Source: Nocardia sp.
GTDB lineage: Bacteria > Actinomycetota > Actinomycetes > Mycobacteriales > Mycobacteriaceae
NCBI GenBank assembly: GCA_014360565.1
Contig: JACIXH010000003.1
Span: forward strand, 19,566 to 83,565
DNA length: 64,000 bases
Direction: 5' to 3'
The notes beneath the pieces were generated by a model, which had not been told where the DNA came from, did no database searches, and worked only from the letters and a program-made list of their open reading frames with translations. Both the position numbers and the translations under genes were made by a program. How positions within the stretch are numbered: the first letter of the stretch is position 1; each line of letters begins with the position of its first letter. This document shows, one piece after another, positions 56,860-64,000 of this stretch.

Positions 56860-58575
56860 ATGTCCACAGCTGTCGATTTCGCAGCAAGGCTCATCGATCC
56901 GCGGGCCATCGCCGCGGCAGGCCACACGGCGGTTCTCGCCTACATCTCACCGAGCAGGCCCGGCGCGAACTTCGGCGCCAAACCGATCACCGCCGACTAC
57001 GCCCGCGCACTCACCGCCGCCGGGCTCGACATCGTCTCCATCTGGCAATACGGCAAACCCGGCGACCCCACCCCGTCGGACTGGACCACCGGTTTCGACG
57101 GCGGCAGGCGAATGGCCGAACAGGCTTTGGCGACCCATCTGAGCGTGGGCGCGCCGCGACAGGCGCCGATCTTCTTCGCCGTCGACGAGGACATCACGCT
57201 GTCGCAATGGAACAGCACGGCCGTCGAGTTCTTCCGCGGCGTGAACTCGGTCCTCGGCACGGCATGGACCGGGATCTACGGGCATGCGCGGGTGTGCGCG
57301 TGGGCGATCGAGGACGCGGTGATCGGCGCGCGAGGCGAATTCAGCTGGGCGTGGCAGACCCGGGCCTGGTCGGGTACCGAACGGGAACCGCGCGCAGTGC
57401 TCTACCAGCGGGTGATCGACACCCCGAGCAACCCCGGACCGCTGATCGATGGCACCCGCGTCGATGTCAACGACATCCTCGCCGCCGATTTCGGGCAGTG
57501 GGCGCTCGACCGTTCGGTATCGGTGCCGCAGTTCATCGAAATCGACCGACTCGGCCCCTCGCACTCCCCGCGCGAGGGCGCGCGGGTCACCAACTTCGTC
57601 TTGCACACTCAGGAAGGTAACGGCACCGCCGAATCCCTTGCCGCCTACCTGAACAACCCCGCCAACGGGGTCTCCTATCACTACACGCTGCGTGATGCGA
57701 CAGTCGTGCGCGTGGTGGCCGAGGAACTCGCGTCATGGTCGGTGCTGTCGGCGAACCCGTTCACCGTGAACCTGTGCTTCGCGGGGAGCCGGGTCGCGTG
57801 GTCGCGCGAGCAGTGGCTGGCCATCGACGGCGACCTACGGATCGCGGCGTTCCTCGCGGTGCGCAGCGCACACCGGCACGGGTACTCGACACAGGTGATC
57901 GGGCCGGACTATCACGTGGCCGATGGCATCACCGATCATCGCTACGTCACCGAAGCGCTCGGCATCGGTTCCCACACCGATGTCGGACCGAACTTCCCGT
58001 GGGACGTGTTCGCCGCCCATGTCGCCTCCTTCGCCAGCGGCGGCGGCGGACAGACCGCGATCGATGCCCGCGCCGCCGCGTCCCCGTGGTTGGGTGCGCG
58101 GCGCACCGACGGCGAACTCATCACACCGGACGGGGCGGGGCGTTTCGCCGAATTCGAGCACGGTTACGTGTACTGGCATCCCGCCACCGACGCCCACGCG
58201 GTCCCCACCGCGATCATGGCCAAATACGCCGAATTGGGATGGGAGACAGGACCGTTGGGCTACCCCACGGCCGAGCACACCGAACTGCCCGATCCGCGAG
58301 GATCCGGTCCCGGGCTGGCCCAAGCCTTCCAAGGCGGCGTTGTCTACCGGCGGGCCACACAACCCGCGTACTGGGTGCACGGTGCGATCGGTGCACGCTG
58401 GGCGGCGGCCGGTTACGAGAACGGCGAGCTCGGCTGGCCGGCGTCCGACGAGACCGCCCACGACGACGGCGTCTACCAGGCGTTCGAATTCGGCCGGATC
58501 TACTGGGTGCCCGAACAGATCGTCGCGCTGCGCAATTCCGGCGATCCCGACACCCCGTTGGCCCGTCCCGCCTGA
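56860..58575 (+). CDS. DUF1906 glycosidase-like / amidase / LGFP-repeat cell-wall protein
   Basis: 571 residues. 1-210: DUF1906 TIM-barrel-like domain (FAARLIDPRAIAAAGHTAVLAY start, FFAVDEDITL acidic site, GIYGHARVC). 225-390: amidase_2/PGRP-type domain with zinc His in VLHTQEGNG and SHTDVGPNFPW. 405-555: three LGFP repeats (LGARRTDG, LGYPTAEHT, LGWPASDET), which bind mycolyl-arabinogalactan walls. The arrangement is that of mycobacteriophage or prophage lysins and related host proteins. There is no signal peptide, as in holin-dependent lysins. No phage genes are adjacent. Confidence 0.85.
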   Translation: MSTAVDFAARLIDPRAIAAAGHTAVLAYISPSRPGANFGAKPITADYARALTAAGLDIVSIWQYGKPGDPTPSDWTTGFDGGRRMAEQALATHLSVGAPRQAPIFFAVDEDITLSQWNSTAVEFFRGVNSVLGTAWTGIYGHARVCAWAIEDAVIGARGEFSWAWQTRAWSGTEREPRAVLYQRVIDTPSNPGPLIDGTRVDVNDILAADFGQWALDRSVSVPQFIEIDRLGPSHSPREGARVTNFVLHTQEGNGTAESLAAYLNNPANGVSYHYTLRDATVVRVVAEELASWSVLSANPFTVNLCFAGSRVAWSREQWLAIDGDLRIAAFLAVRSAHRHGYSTQVIGPDYHVADGITDHRYVTEALGIGSHTDVGPNFPWDVFAAHVASFASGGGGQTAIDARAAASPWLGARRTDGELITPDGAGRFAEFEHGYVYWHPATDAHAVPTAIMAKYAELGWETGPLGYPTAEHTELPDPRGSGPGLAQAFQGGVVYRRATQPAYWVHGAIGARWAAAGYENGELGWPASDETAHDDGVYQAFEFGRIYWVPEQIVALRNSGDPDTPLARPA

Positions 58576-58576
58576 G

Positions 58577-58762
58577 TCAGGCCAGCAGGATCGCGAGGGT
58601 GGTGGCGCCCGCGCTCAGTACCAGCGCCGCCACCACCAGGATCGCGATCAGCCGCGTCCGTGACGTGGGGCCGGTGTAGGTTTCTTCGGCGTTCAGCATG
58701 TCGTCGATGTCGATGGCGGCGAACTCACGGGTCGATTCGAGAGGGCCGGGCTGCTCGGTCAT
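58577..58762 (-). CDS. Small single-pass membrane protein
   Basis: 61 residues; acidic N-terminus, SRTRL then one C-terminal helix (LIAILVVAALVLSAGATTLAILL, about 39-60). Tail-anchored type. Function unknown; it lies between the lysin-like gene and the coiled-coil gene, with the latter's stop 48 bases upstream. Confidence 0.65.
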   Translation of the reverse strand: MTEQPGPLESTREFAAIDIDDMLNAEETYTGPTSRTRLIAILVVAALVLSAGATTLAILLA

Positions 58763-58810
58763 GTCCGTGACGCTAGTCCAGCTCGCAACTCACCGCCGCC
58801 GATACCCCAC

Positions 58811-59929
58811 TCATCTTTGCTGAACCGAGGTCCGGGCGCCGGCGAGGAGTTCGTCGAGCTGAGCTTCGGCGCGTTCGGCGCGGGCCATAGTCTGTGCGCG
58901 GGCGTCGTCGAGTGTGGCCCACCGTTGGGCCGCTTCGGCACGCACCTGTTCCAGGGCGGCCGCCGATTCTTCGCGGCTTCGCTGCGTTTCGACGGTGGTG
59001 GTGCGGCGCAGCTCGGCCAGTTCGGTTCGGGTGCGGTCGAGTTCGGTGCGCGCGGTGTCGAGCTCGGCGCGGGCGCGACGCCACTCCTCACGCGCTTCGG
59101 CGGCGGCTGCTACTCGTTCGGCCGTGGCTTGTTCGGCACGTTCGGTGGCGCGTTCGGCGTCGGCGGCCCGCTGGATCGCCAGGTCTCGTTCGGCGTTCGC
59201 CGCGGCGATCCGGGCCTCGGCGTCGCGGCGGTGATGGGCGATCTCGGTGTCTGCTCGCTGTTCAGCTCTGGCGACGGTGTCGTCGGCTTCTCGTTGGGCC
59301 GCGTCGATATCGTCGGCTGCTTGTCGTTGTGCCGCACGGACTTGCGCCTCGGCATCGCTGCGCGCGGCGAACACATCGTCGGCGGCCTGCCTGGTGAGCG
59401 CGTCCACCGAGGCGACAACTTCGTCCCTGGCCGCGAGTGCCTCACCGACGGCCTGTTCCGCCTGTTCAGCGGCGGCCACGGCCTCTTCGGCCACCGATTC
59501 CGCCAGCGCGCGGGCCTGCTCGGCTTCGCGCCGAGACTGCTCGGCCGCCACCGTCGCCATCTCGGCCTCGGCGATGCGCCGCGCGGCGTCGGCCTGCGCG
59601 GCCTGGACCTGCGCCTCGGCCACCGAGGGGTCCCCGATCGTCTGCAATTCGACCACCGCCGCGTTCAATGTGGTCCCCAACTGCTCGGCCAACCCTCGGA
59701 ACTGCCCGAGCAGTTCATCGGCGCGCAATCGCGCCACGGTCACCGGCCCCTGAGGCGTCACAGTGACAGTAGCTGCGGCACTCTCGGACTCCTGTTGCTG
59801 GCGTTGCCTTTCCCGCCACGCCCGCCACCGCGTGTGGTCCGGGTGATCGCAGTACTCGGAGGGGCGACCCGGGCCACCGGCGCGAGTGATGGGGCGGGCA
59901 CAGCCCGGGTAGTTGCAGACGCTGGACAC
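58811..59929 (-). CDS. Zinc-ribbon protein with long coiled coil (KfrA-like)
   Basis: 372 residues, GTG start at 59929. Residues 1-42 hold CNYPGC...YCDHPDH, a Cys/His zinc-binding motif found in actinobacterial DNA-binding or plasmid-like proteins. Residues about 65-365 are a continuous Ala/Glu/Arg/Gln coiled coil with heptad pattern. An antisense frame of similar length exists but is a codon-bias shadow. Likely a nucleoid or regulatory protein; the family is not certain. Confidence 0.75.
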   Translation of the reverse strand: MSSVCNYPGCARPITRAGGPGRPSEYCDHPDHTRWRAWRERQRQQQESESAAATVTVTPQGPVTVARLRADELLGQFRGLAEQLGTTLNAAVVELQTIGDPSVAEAQVQAAQADAARRIAEAEMATVAAEQSRREAEQARALAESVAEEAVAAAEQAEQAVGEALAARDEVVASVDALTRQAADDVFAARSDAEAQVRAAQRQAADDIDAAQREADDTVARAEQRADTEIAHHRRDAEARIAAANAERDLAIQRAADAERATERAEQATAERVAAAAEAREEWRRARAELDTARTELDRTRTELAELRRTTTVETQRSREESAAALEQVRAEAAQRWATLDDARAQTMARAERAEAQLDELLAGARTSVQQR

Positions 59930-59955
59930 GAATGAATCGTAGCGTTGGATTCGTT

Positions 59956-59979
59956 GTTTCGTAACGTATCAGACGAAAC
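59956..59979. promoter_or_regulatory. Operator-like dyad upstream of the coiled-coil gene
   Basis: GTTTCGT (59956-59962) and ACGAAAC (59973-59979) are exact inverted arms ten bases apart. The minus strand of 59956-59975 reads CGTCTGATACGTTACGAAAC, identical except for one base to 39512-39531, upstream of a TetR gene. Confidence 0.6.
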
Positions 59980-60341
59980 GAAATCTGTGTCGCTCGTTGA
60001 TGAGTCGCATCCAGCACTCCGAGTGCTGACCCCCGATAAGTGAACATTATCGGTGGTCAGGATCTCTGTCGGCTTCGAGTTACCTTGTATGATTTACGTT
60101 TCCGTTTGGTCTAACGCAACGCAACGTAATAGCTACGGAACCAACGGAAAACTGTGCTCGGCTGTACGGACGTACCAAAAGCGTGAGATCGTCGTCCCCG
60201 GCCTGCGGTGGCCCCGGAGACGGGGTCTTCTTGCGCGGTGGTTGCCGAGGAGGGCGTGGGTGCTCGCCGGCGGCGCAGTGGTGGGCGGGCATGGAGATGT
60301 TGCCTGTCCGACCCCGCGCTCACAGTCGGCCGACCCGAGCG
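59980..60341. other. Intergenic region, no gene seen
   Basis: About 360 bases, with an AT-rich first half (unusual here) and then normal GC. No reading frame on either strand resembles protein. It may hold the promoter of the coiled-coil gene only. Confidence 0.5.
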
Positions 60342-60686
60342 TCAGGCGGCCAGTGCCGCACGCATGGCCGCAGCAGTGGTGGCAGGGTCGTAGTCCGCAG
60401 GGACGCCGCCGACCAGGACGATGTCGCCTTCGATGTGCCGCGAGCGCAACGGCGCGATTTCCTGGTACGCGGGTGAGTCCCACCAGGCCCGCGCCTCGTC
60501 GATCCCCGGGAAACCGATCATCACGATGCCCCCGCTCCAGCTTCCTTCCTTCACTTCGTGCGGTGTCACGTGCACGAGAAAGCGACCCCCGTACGGCTCG
60601 AAAGTGGCGGGAATGCGCTCGATGTACTCGGCGATATCCTCGTGCAGCGGGGCATCCTGCAATCTGGCGATGGCGTAGGCGGTCAT
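60342..60686 (-). CDS. DUF1330-family protein
   Basis: 114 residues, ferredoxin-like dimeric alpha-beta-barrel fold: YAIARLQ start, GGRFLVH, GIVMIGFPGIDEARAWWDSPAYQEI are typical. Function of the family is unknown; related folds bind or oxidise small molecules. ATG 60686 follows GAGGAGAACC; monocistronic. Confidence 0.88.
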   Translation of the reverse strand: MTAYAIARLQDAPLHEDIAEYIERIPATFEPYGGRFLVHVTPHEVKEGSWSGGIVMIGFPGIDEARAWWDSPAYQEIAPLRSRHIEGDIVLVGGVPADYDPATTAAAMRAALAA

Positions 60687-60788
60687 GGTTCTCCTCGATG
60701 TCGTAGTCGCGTTCGCGTGGTGATCACCAAGTTAGGTGGCCGGGCGCGATCCGGAATCTGTCATCTATAGGTATCGAGGAAGCAGCCA

Positions 60789-60910
60789 CTACCGAGGTGC
60801 CCGGAAGCTGCCGATCCGCTGTTCGAGTAGCTCGGCATGCCGCGGTGGCGTTCGCGCCTCGAACATCGGGCCGATGAGCTGCGTACCGACCGGCCGCGAA
60901 ATGCTGCTGC
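60789..60910 (-). pseudogene. C-terminal remnant of an amidase-like gene
   Basis: Reads RPVGTQLIGPMFEARTPP then HAELLEQRIGSFRAPR and TAG, matching the end of amidase-signature enzymes. No upstream part is found. The rest of 60687-61091 is featureless. Confidence 0.45.
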
Positions 60911-61091
60911 ACACAACGCGATAGATATTTCACTGCACATCCCGCCGGTCCAAGGTTTCCGCCCGCTGATGCCGTGGGTAGTCGTTCAGGGGAGTTGGGC
61001 CCACCAAGACCGGTCGGCCACACTCCCGAGGGTGCCGGCGGTCGTCGGCTGATCGGCACCTCGAATTCGCCGAACAACCGCCAGGAGAAAT

Positions 61092-61373
61092 ATGCGTTCT
61101 GTCAAAGCCGGTGCCGTCGCGATCGCTGTCGGGGCCACCATCGCCTGCCTCGCCGGACCAGCCAATGCTGCCGACAACCCCGCCGAGCCCAACGAGATCA
61201 TCACCATCGACCTCAATCTGCTCGGCTGCTCCATCGGCGCCGGGCTCGGCGGCGAACTCGCCGCCGCGTTCACCGGAGCCACGACCGGCTCCGCCACCGG
61301 GTCCAGCAGCAGCGTCGATACCGGCTTCGCCTCCCGCCTGCGCGCCGCCGGCTGCCTGCCGTCCTGGAACTAA
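61092..61373 (+). CDS. Small secreted protein
   Basis: 93 residues: Sec signal peptide (about 1-27, VAIAVGATIACLAGPANA with a cleavage site after ANA), then a Gly/Ala/Ser-rich mature part with two Cys (GCSIG and GCLPSWN) that could form a disulfide linking the ends. Such small proteins are common in mycolata; function unknown. CAGGAG six bases before the ATG. Followed by a strong hairpin terminator. Confidence 0.75.
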   Translation: MRSVKAGAVAIAVGATIACLAGPANAADNPAEPNEIITIDLNLLGCSIGAGLGGELAAAFTGATTGSATGSSSSVDTGFASRLRAAGCLPSWN

Positions 61374-61390
61374 CCCAGGCGAACACCCTG

Positions 61391-61428
61391 CGCCGAGTCA
61401 CCAAGAAGCCGATCTCGGTGACTCGGCG
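61391..61428 (+). terminator. Hairpin terminator after the secreted-protein gene
   Basis: 12-base perfect stem (CGCCGAGTCACC / GGTGACTCGGCG) with a 14-base loop, 18 bases after the stop codon. No U-tract, as usual in this group. Confidence 0.75.
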
Positions 61429-61449
61429 TCGTTGTACAACAGATCCCCT

Positions 61450-62292
61450 GTGGTGACAGCGATCCTCGGTCGAGCGGCCGGCACAGCCCACGCCGTGACA
61501 CCCGTCAACGTTCTCGCGACAATGATCGACGTGGATGAAGTCGAAGTCGTTGTCGCCCACCATGAGCGGGTGACCGTGCGCGTCGGCGAGGTGTTCCTGA
61601 AGATCGATATCGATCAGCGCAACGCCGACGTCGAGGTTGAAGCGATGGCTTCGGCGCCGGTACCGACGCCGGATGTCCTGTGGCGCGTCCCGCCGGTGCT
61701 CGCACTCGCCGCTCTTCCCGGGACAGCGCTGGGCCGCTTGGGTATTCCGTCGGCAGCGCCGCCCGCCGCGTGGGCTGCGGCGGGCGCGGCCGTGCGAACT
61801 CTGCACGACGCGCCGTTGCCGCCCAGGCCCGGCCGCGGCCTCGACGAACTCACGAGGGAACTCGACGGCGAATGCGACTGGCTGCTGGCCAACCGTGTTC
61901 TGCCCGCTGACCTGATCACGCACAATCGACGCATCGCCGAGGCGGCACTGCGGCCGTGGACACCGGTGTTCATCCACGGTGATCTGCAGGTGGCCCATGT
62001 GTTCGTCGACGGCGATACCGTCACCGGGGTGATCGACTGGTCCGAGGCAGGCCAGGGCGACGCCATGTACGACCTCGCGACCTTGACTCTCGGCCACCAA
62101 GAGCACTTGGACGACGTCATCGCGGGCTACGGCAACGCCGTCGACCTCGACGTGATCCGGGGATGGTGGTCACTACGCAGCCTGCGCGGGGTCCGCTGGC
62201 TGGTCGAGCATGGCTTCGATCCGAACGCGCCGGGCTGTGAGGGTGACGTGCTGAGGAACCAAGTGCGTCTCGATCAGCCGAGCGCACTGTAG
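61450..62292 (+). CDS. Aminoglycoside-phosphotransferase-family kinase-like protein
   Basis: About 280 residues. Conserved FIHGDLQVAHVF (Brenner motif; His replaces the usual Asn at the end, as in one actinobacterial subgroup) and VIDWSEAGQGD with the metal-binding Asp. The N-lobe Lys is in VFLKIDID. It phosphorylates an unidentified alcohol or sugar; the name does not imply drug resistance. Start is uncertain: GTG 61450 or 61453, or ATG 61522, which better fits the N-terminal strand. Confidence 0.8.
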   Translation: MVTAILGRAAGTAHAVTPVNVLATMIDVDEVEVVVAHHERVTVRVGEVFLKIDIDQRNADVEVEAMASAPVPTPDVLWRVPPVLALAALPGTALGRLGIPSAAPPAAWAAAGAAVRTLHDAPLPPRPGRGLDELTRELDGECDWLLANRVLPADLITHNRRIAEAALRPWTPVFIHGDLQVAHVFVDGDTVTGVIDWSEAGQGDAMYDLATLTLGHQEHLDDVIAGYGNAVDLDVIRGWWSLRSLRGVRWLVEHGFDPNAPGCEGDVLRNQVRLDQPSAL

Positions 62293-62434
62293 CTCTATCC
62301 GCTTGCCGTCCCGGAGTCGGTTCATCCCTCGTCGGACTGGGCCGCAGAGCGCTGGCACGAAAATCCGTTGCCCGACTGCAGCGGGTACTGCTACCTTCCC
62401 GAGGACCGTGCGAGAGAACAAGGAGGTGGTACCC

Positions 62435-62488
62435 GTGAACGCAGTATCGACATGGGTGCTCTCCTCCGGGGTCACGGTCGGGCGATAG
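62435..62488 (+). CDS. Possible 17-codon leader peptide with strong ribosome-binding site
   Basis: AAGGAGGT (62420-62427) precedes GTG 62435 by seven bases; the peptide reads NAVSTWVLSSGVTVGR after the start. CCTCC at 62463-62467, inside the ORF, can pair with the GGAGG. It ends 44 bases before the hydrolase gene. Leader/attenuator role is inferred. Confidence 0.5.
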   Translation: MNAVSTWVLSSGVTVGR

Positions 62489-62532
62489 GTCGTCCGGGAG
62501 CGCCTTCAGCAGCATTCCCGAAAGGCACGACC

Positions 62533-63294
62533 ATGCGCTTCACTTCCGAACAGCACCTCGACGACGACACCGTCCTCGAACGCGAATTCACCCTCGGCGA
62601 GATCCCCGGCATCCTGTGGACGCCGGCATGCGCCTGCGCACCGGCCCCGCTGATCTTGCTCGGCCACCCGACCATGGGACTGCAGAAGATGTACCCGCGA
62701 CTACTGGCCAGGGCCCGGTCCGCCGTGGCGGATGGCTACGCCGCGGCGACCATCGAACTCCCGGGCAGCGGTGTGCGACCTCGTTGCGCTGCCATGGATC
62801 TGGCTCGCGCCGACCTGCAGCGGGCGCTGCGGGAAGGCAGGCCTGTCACCGACGACATCGTCGACCGGCTCGTCCTGCCGCTGGTCGACCAGGCAGTCCC
62901 GGAATGGCAGGTAGCCCTGGATGCCCTTCTCACGCTGCCCGAGATCGGCGGCCCTGTCGGGTATTCGGGCGGGGTGATCGCCATCGGAACGCGACTTGGG
63001 GTGGTCGAGCCGCGCATTTCGGCCGCCGTTCTGTTCGCGGGGAGTTTCGTGCCACGCGCCAGCTTCGAGGAGGCTCGACAGGTCACCATTCCGCTACATG
63101 TTCTGCTGCAATGGGACGACGAAGGAAACGACCGGCAGATGGCGCTGGATCTGTTCGACGCATTCGGCTCCGCGGACAAGAGCTTGCACGCCAATATGGG
63201 CGGGCACACCGGCGTCCCGCTGCACGCGGCCGAGGAGGCGAACCGCTTCTTCGCCCGGCACCTGAGGGCGATCACACCTTCTTCACCGCGTTGA
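62533..63294 (+). CDS. Alpha/beta-hydrolase (dienelactone-hydrolase-like)
   Basis: 253 residues, single hydrolase domain. Nucleophile Ser in GYSGGV and His in GGHTGVP; an acidic residue lies in LLQWDDEGND. Oxyanion loop GHPTMG. Related proteins act on esters or lactones. ATG 62533 follows GAAAGG. The 3' end overlaps the convergent TetR gene by 23 bases. Confidence 0.8.
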   Translation: MRFTSEQHLDDDTVLEREFTLGEIPGILWTPACACAPAPLILLGHPTMGLQKMYPRLLARARSAVADGYAAATIELPGSGVRPRCAAMDLARADLQRALREGRPVTDDIVDRLVLPLVDQAVPEWQVALDALLTLPEIGGPVGYSGGVIAIGTRLGVVEPRISAAVLFAGSFVPRASFEEARQVTIPLHVLLQWDDEGNDRQMALDLFDAFGSADKSLHANMGGHTGVPLHAAEEANRFFARHLRAITPSSPR

Positions 63295-63865
63295 AGATCA
63301 GGTCGCCGTAGATCCGCCACTGCTCGGGGTCGCGTTCCTGCTGGCGGAACAGACTGCCCGCGACCCCACCCAGCAGCACCTTGACGTGCTGGGCTGTCAC
63401 ATTCTCGCGGATCACGCCTTGTCGCTGGCCCGCGAGGATGATCGACTGCAGCGATTCCTGACCAGCGGGTGACGGCGGGGCCGTGGCGGGCAGGGCTTCG
63501 GCGAGGGCCCGGTCGTGTGCGAGGCGCTCGAGAGTGTCGGTGAGCAGATCACGCAGAATCGTGAGGGGATCACCGCCGGCGTTCAGCTGGTCGAGGGCGG
63601 TCAGGGTGCGCTGATAGAACCAGGCGCGCTGATACTGCGCTACCGCCTGTACCAGTGCGTCTTTGGTCGGAAAGCTGCGATACACGGTCGCCTTGCCCAC
63701 GCCCGCGCGCGCGGCGACCTGCGGGATCGTCGCATCGATGCCGTGTTCGGCGAACACTTCCACTGCTGCGGCGACCACTCGCTCGTGATTGCGCCGGGCA
63801 TCGGATCGCTTGCTGGACCAGTCGACATCGTCGTCGGCCGTCGGGTCGGGCTCGGGAGCGGTCAC
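63272..63865 (-). CDS. TetR-family transcriptional regulator
   Basis: 197 residues from GTG 63865; HTH about 38-68 (IPQVAARAGVGKATVYRSFPTK). C-terminal domain matches the TetR_C_49/SbtR-like group (LLGGVAGSLFRQQ). The GTG shares bases with the stop of a 13-codon upstream ORF with a good ribosome-binding site, suggesting coupled translation. Two tandem palindromes upstream are likely operators for itself and a rightward gene outside the window. Confidence 0.88.
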   Translation of the reverse strand: MTAPEPDPTADDDVDWSSKRSDARRNHERVVAAAVEVFAEHGIDATIPQVAARAGVGKATVYRSFPTKDALVQAVAQYQRAWFYQRTLTALDQLNAGGDPLTILRDLLTDTLERLAHDRALAEALPATAPPSPAGQESLQSIILAGQRQGVIRENVTAQHVKVLLGGVAGSLFRQQERDPEQWRIYGDLIFNAVKKV

Positions 63866-63903
63866 GGAGTGATTGTGCCCAATCGGACAGTAGTGACGAT
63901 CAC
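63862..63903 (-). CDS. Possible 13-codon leader ORF coupled to the TetR gene
   Basis: AAAGGAGA (63915-63908) lies four bases before GTG 63903; peptide MIVTTVRLGTITP, then TGA overlapping the TetR GTG (GTGA). The TetR gene itself has no ribosome-binding site at that distance. Confidence 0.5.
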   Translation of the reverse strand: MIVTTVRLGTITP

Positions 63904-63924
63904 AACGTCTCCTTTTCGTTAAAC

Positions 63925-63975
63925 GGACTCTCGAGTCCACTATAGTCATATGTGGACCTCAAGGTCCACATATGA
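63925..63975. promoter_or_regulatory. Two tandem TetR operators
   Basis: GGACTCTCGAGTCC (63925-63938) and GGACCTCAAGGTCC (63954-63967), both 14-base palindromes with a GGAC half-site, 29 bases apart. The second extends to perfect 13-base arms (63946-63958, 63963-63975). TATAGT (63941-63946) between them may be a -10 box. Confidence 0.8.
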
Positions 63976-64000
63976 CGCGTAACCGCACGGAGGCGTGAAA

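Noticed and set aside
58817..59935. Large antisense ORF opposite the coiled-coil gene
   Set aside because: Its Gly/Phe/Cys-rich sequence has no protein-like features and mirrors the biased Glu/Ala/Arg codons of the real gene.
63995..64000. Start of a rightward gene at GTG 63995
   Set aside because: The GGAGG is only one base away, too close for initiation; the real start is probably beyond the window.
1..64000. CRISPR arrays, rRNA operons, tRNA genes, prophage structural genes
   Set aside because: No regularly spaced repeats, rRNA-like or complete tRNA-like sequence, or phage head or tail proteins were seen on reading through.

Overview
The window is high-GC, densely coded DNA from a mycolic-acid actinomycete, most likely Nocardia or a close relative. 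The evidence is a complete 13-subunit nuo operon in the mycobacterial order with an Rv3143-like receiver protein just upstream. Further support comes from an Eis-type acetyltransferase ending in Phe, a luciferase-like (F420-type) oxidoreductase, an MmpL remnant, LGFP repeats, many ATGA/GTGA start-stop overlaps and many apparently leaderless promoters. Species cannot be fixed from sequence alone.

Layout. 1-6.2 kb: 3' part of a nonribosomal peptide synthetase (C-A-PCP-C-A-PCP-TE, 5' end outside the window). 6.2-16.4 kb: housekeeping and stress genes: a leftward Nudix/membrane pair, an AhpD-like/dehydrogenase pair, an AlkZ-like glycosylase, a BlaI-type repressor, an ECF41 sigma factor with a matching promoter in front of a flavodoxin gene, DNA polymerase IV with a LexA box over its start codon, class I FBPase, and a MerR-thioredoxin fusion with a textbook MerR promoter. 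16.4-33 kb: nuoA-N, in which nuoH and nuoI form one continuous reading frame, followed by a coupled methyltransferase.

33-46.5 kb: accessory metabolism and regulation. Several TetR regulators sit beside small catabolic or redox genes with clear palindromic operators. Others here are an anchored solute-binding protein with a three-helix-bundle head, an internally deleted UvrA-like ORF coupled to an HdeD-like membrane gene, and Eis. 46.7-52.1 kb is a graveyard of mobile DNA: pieces of tyrosine recombinases, an IS630 transposase tail and a decayed Tn3 transposase, with a YdeI-like gene carrying an in-frame amber codon and a truncated DUF5946 gene.

52.1-56.6 kb holds the most interesting cluster: four leftward genes joined by four-base overlaps, encoding an Lgt-like membrane protein lacking the usual catalytic residues, a proline-rich membrane protein, a radical SAM enzyme resembling tetraether lipid synthase (Tes), and another small membrane protein, followed by a subtilisin-like protease. 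I infer a membrane-lipid modification system. 56.8-64 kb: a lysin-like amidase with LGFP repeats, a coiled-coil zinc-ribbon protein whose promoter shares a 20-bp element with a TetR promoter 20 kb away, small secreted and DUF1330 proteins, an aminoglycoside-phosphotransferase-like protein, a hydrolase behind a possible 17-codon leader ORF, and a TetR gene coupled to a possible 13-codon leader ORF with two tandem operators.
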